Positions 5,299-7,107 of a stretch of DNA of 7,107 nt are shown here, piece after piece. The first letter of the stretch is position 1, and each line of letters starts with the position of its first letter. The notes below the pieces were generated by a model, which was not told the origin of the DNA, did no database searches, and worked only from the letters and a program-made list of their open reading frames with translations. This stretch comes from JALZDI01 sp965653225 (GTDB lineage Bacteria > Actinomycetota > Actinomycetes > Propionibacteriales > Nocardioidaceae): positions 1 through 7,107 of the forward strand of contig CBFGZI010000165.1 of the NCBI GenBank assembly GCA_965653225.1. The letters are read 5' to 3'. The translations under genes and the position numbers were made by a program.

Positions 5299-7107
5299 AT
5301 GACTGACAGGTCCGCGGCCGACGGCCGCACGGTGGTCAGCGGCGTCACGAAGATGACGCCCTCCGAGGCGTTCGTCGAGACGCTGGTCGCCAACGGCGTC
5401 ACCGACATCTTCGGCATCATGGGCTCGGCGTTCATGGACGCCATGGACATCTTCGCCCCCGCCGGCATCCGGCTGATCCCGGTGGTGCACGAGCAGGGCG
5501 CCGCGCACATGGCCGACGGCTATGCACGCGTCAGCGGACGCCACGGCATGGTCATCGGGCAGAACGGCCCGGGCATCAGCAACTGCGTCACCGCGATCGC
5601 CGCGGCCTACTGGGCGCACAGCCCTGTCGTCATCGTGACGCCAGAGACGGGCACCATGGGCATGGGGCTGGGCGGCTTCCAGGAGGCCAACCAGCTGCCG
5701 ATGTTCCAGGAGTTCACCAAGTACCAGGCGCACGTCAACAACCCGAAGCGGATGGCCGAGCTCACCGGGCGCGCCTTCGACCGCGCGATGTCCGACATGG
5801 GCCCGACCCAGGTCAACATCCCCCGCGACTACTTCTACGGCGAGATCGAGGCCGAGATCCCGCAGCCGAACCGACTCGACCGCGGACCCGGCGGACAGCG
5901 CAGCCTCGACGAGGCCGCCGACCTCCTGGCGTCGGCGAAGTTCCCGGTCATCATCTCCGGCGGCGGTGTGGTGATGGGCGACTCCGTCGAGGAGTGCAAG
6001 GCCCTCGCCGAGCGGCTCGGTGCGCCCGTGGTCAACAGCTACCTGCACAACGACTCGTTCCCGGCCAGCCACCCGCAGTGGTGCGGGCCGCTGGGTTACC
6101 AGGGCTCGAAGGCGGCGATGAAGCTGATCGCCCAGGCCGATGTCGTGGTGGCGCTCGGGTCGCGGCTCGGCCCGTTCGGCACGCTGCCGCAGCACGGTCT
6201 GGACTACTGGCCCAAGGACGCCAAGATCATCCAGATCGACGCCGACCACCACATGCTCGGGCTGGTCAAGAAGATCAGCGTGGGCATCTGCGCCGACGCC
6301 GGCGCGGCCGCGACCGCGCTCACCGAGCGCCTCGACGGACGGTCCCTGGCCTGCGACGAGACCCGCGAGGAGCGCGCGGCGACCATGCGGGCCGAGAAGG
6401 ACGCCTGGGAGAAGGAGCTCGCGGAGTGGACGCACGAGCGTGACGACTACAGCCTCGACGTCATCGCCGAGGCCGAGCAGGAGGAGGGCAGCTGGCTGCA
6501 CCCGCGTCAGGTGCTGCGCGAGCTGGAGAAGGCGATGCCGCCGGACGCGATGGTGTCCACCGACATCGGCAACATCAACTCCGTCGCGAACAGCTACCTG
6601 CGGTTCGAGCGGCCGCGCAGCTTCCTCGCCCCGATGAGCTACGGCAACTGCGGCTACGCCCTGCCGACCGTGATCGGTGCCAAGGTCGCCGCACCCGACC
6701 GTCCGGCGATCTCCTACGCCGGCGACGGCGCGTGGGGCATGAGCATGGGCGAGATCATGACCTGCGTCCGACACGACATCCCGGTGACCGCGGTGGTGTT
6801 CCACAACCGCCAGTGGGGCGCGGAGAAGAAGAACCAGGTCGACTTCTACGACCGGCGCTTCGTGGCCGGCGAGCTGGACAACCAGAGCTTCGCCGGCATC
6901 GGCAAGGCGATGGGCGCCGAGGGCATCGTGGTCGAGAAGCTCGACCAGGTCGGGCCGGCGCTGCAGCGTGCGGTCGACATGCAGATGACCGAGGGCAAGA
7001 CGACGGTCGTCGAGATCATGTGCACTCGCGAGCTCGGTGACCCGTTCCGCCGCGACGCGCTGTCCAAGCCGGTGCGACTGCTGGAGAAGTACCGCGACTA
7101 CGTGTGA
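5299..7107 (+). CDS. xsc: Sulfoacetaldehyde acetyltransferase (Xsc)
   Basis: Complete 602-residue thiamine diphosphate (ThDP) enzyme, EC 2.3.3.15. It converts sulfoacetaldehyde and phosphate to acetyl phosphate and sulfite, the C-S bond-breaking step of taurine, isethionate and related C2-sulfonate catabolism in the cytoplasm. The N-terminal pyrimidine-binding domain starts with MTPSEAFVETLVANGVTDIF (19-38) and carries the probable catalytic Glu65 in HEQGAAHMADGYAR (64-77). Xsc hallmarks IGQNGPGISNCVTAI (86-100), VTPETGTMGMGLGGFQEANQ (113-132) and VNIPRDYFYGEI (172-183) separate it from acetolactate synthase. The middle domain covers about 200-345. The C-terminal ThDP/Mg site is GDG at 475-477 through Asn503 (FHNRQWGAEKKNQ). 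About 18 residues precede the conserved start; the strong AGGAGAGG site supports them. Transcribed away from the iclR operon, with its own predicted promoter. A phosphate acetyltransferase to use the acetyl phosphate is often nearby in other bacteria but would lie outside the window. Confidence 0.96.
   Translation: MTDRSAADGRTVVSGVTKMTPSEAFVETLVANGVTDIFGIMGSAFMDAMDIFAPAGIRLIPVVHEQGAAHMADGYARVSGRHGMVIGQNGPGISNCVTAIAAAYWAHSPVVIVTPETGTMGMGLGGFQEANQLPMFQEFTKYQAHVNNPKRMAELTGRAFDRAMSDMGPTQVNIPRDYFYGEIEAEIPQPNRLDRGPGGQRSLDEAADLLASAKFPVIISGGGVVMGDSVEECKALAERLGAPVVNSYLHNDSFPASHPQWCGPLGYQGSKAAMKLIAQADVVVALGSRLGPFGTLPQHGLDYWPKDAKIIQIDADHHMLGLVKKISVGICADAGAAATALTERLDGRSLACDETREERAATMRAEKDAWEKELAEWTHERDDYSLDVIAEAEQEEGSWLHPRQVLRELEKAMPPDAMVSTDIGNINSVANSYLRFERPRSFLAPMSYGNCGYALPTVIGAKVAAPDRPAISYAGDGAWGMSMGEIMTCVRHDIPVTAVVFHNRQWGAEKKNQVDFYDRRFVAGELDNQSFAGIGKAMGAEGIVVEKLDQVGPALQRAVDMQMTEGKTTVVEIMCTRELGDPFRRDALSKPVRLLEKYRDYV

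Noticed and set aside
5170..6804. Upstream extension of the IclR frame across xsc on the minus strand
   Set aside because: It reads antisense to the clearly conserved Xsc protein and has low-complexity Arg/His/Val composition. The IclR homology begins only near 5080.
5299..7107. Acetolactate synthase as an alternative identity for the ThDP enzyme
   Set aside because: The overall fold is shared, but the GSAFMDAMDIF, TPETGTMGMGLGGFQEANQ and FHNRQWGAEKKNQ stretches are those of Xsc.
1..7107. CRISPR arrays, tRNA or rRNA genes, insertion sequences, integrase or attachment sites
   Set aside because: No regularly spaced repeats, cloverleaf-like sequences, transposase frames or flanking direct repeats were seen by eye on either strand.

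Overview
The window is high-GC DNA with the strong third-position G/C bias typical of an actinobacterium. The genes use ATG starts, TGA or TAG stops and very few A/T-ending codons. Protein content fits: a GabP-type APC permease, an IclR regulator, a CobS/CobT-type AAA+/VWA pair, and sulfoacetaldehyde acetyltransferase (Xsc), the central desulfonating enzyme of taurine and other C2-sulfonate catabolism. Genus cannot be told from the sequence.

Layout: (1) bases 1-1440, plus strand, an APC amino-acid permease whose first codons lie before the window. (2) Bases 1441-1535, a convergent gap with an 11-bp perfect inverted repeat and a second small hairpin touching the next stop codon, read as a two-way terminator. 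(3) Bases 5169 down to 1536, minus strand, a tight three-gene operon: IclR regulator, then a CobS-like AAA+ ATPase (4-base ATGA overlap), then a CobT-like VWA protein (14-base gap). (4) Bases 5170-5298, a divergent regulatory gap with a near-consensus promoter pointing at xsc and a short dyad just after its expected transcription start. (5) Bases 5299-7107, plus strand, complete xsc, whose stop codon is the last base of the window. No gap exceeds 300 bases.

Working model (inference): the permease imports an amino-acid-like compound, possibly taurine. Enzymes outside the window turn it into sulfoacetaldehyde. Xsc splits that into sulfite and acetyl phosphate. The IclR protein binds the shared gap and controls both xsc and its own operon. 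The unexplained part is the CobS/CobT pair. These are normally the ATP-driven subunits of aerobic cobaltochelatase, but no CobN (the large subunit) and no other cobalamin gene is visible here. Their co-transcription with the likely sulfonate regulator suggests either a cobalt-insertion module wired to sulfonate use or, like other MoxR/VWA pairs (NorQ/NorD, CbbQ/CbbO, CoxD/CoxE), a maturation or activation machine for a metalloenzyme of this pathway. This is the most interesting lead in the window.
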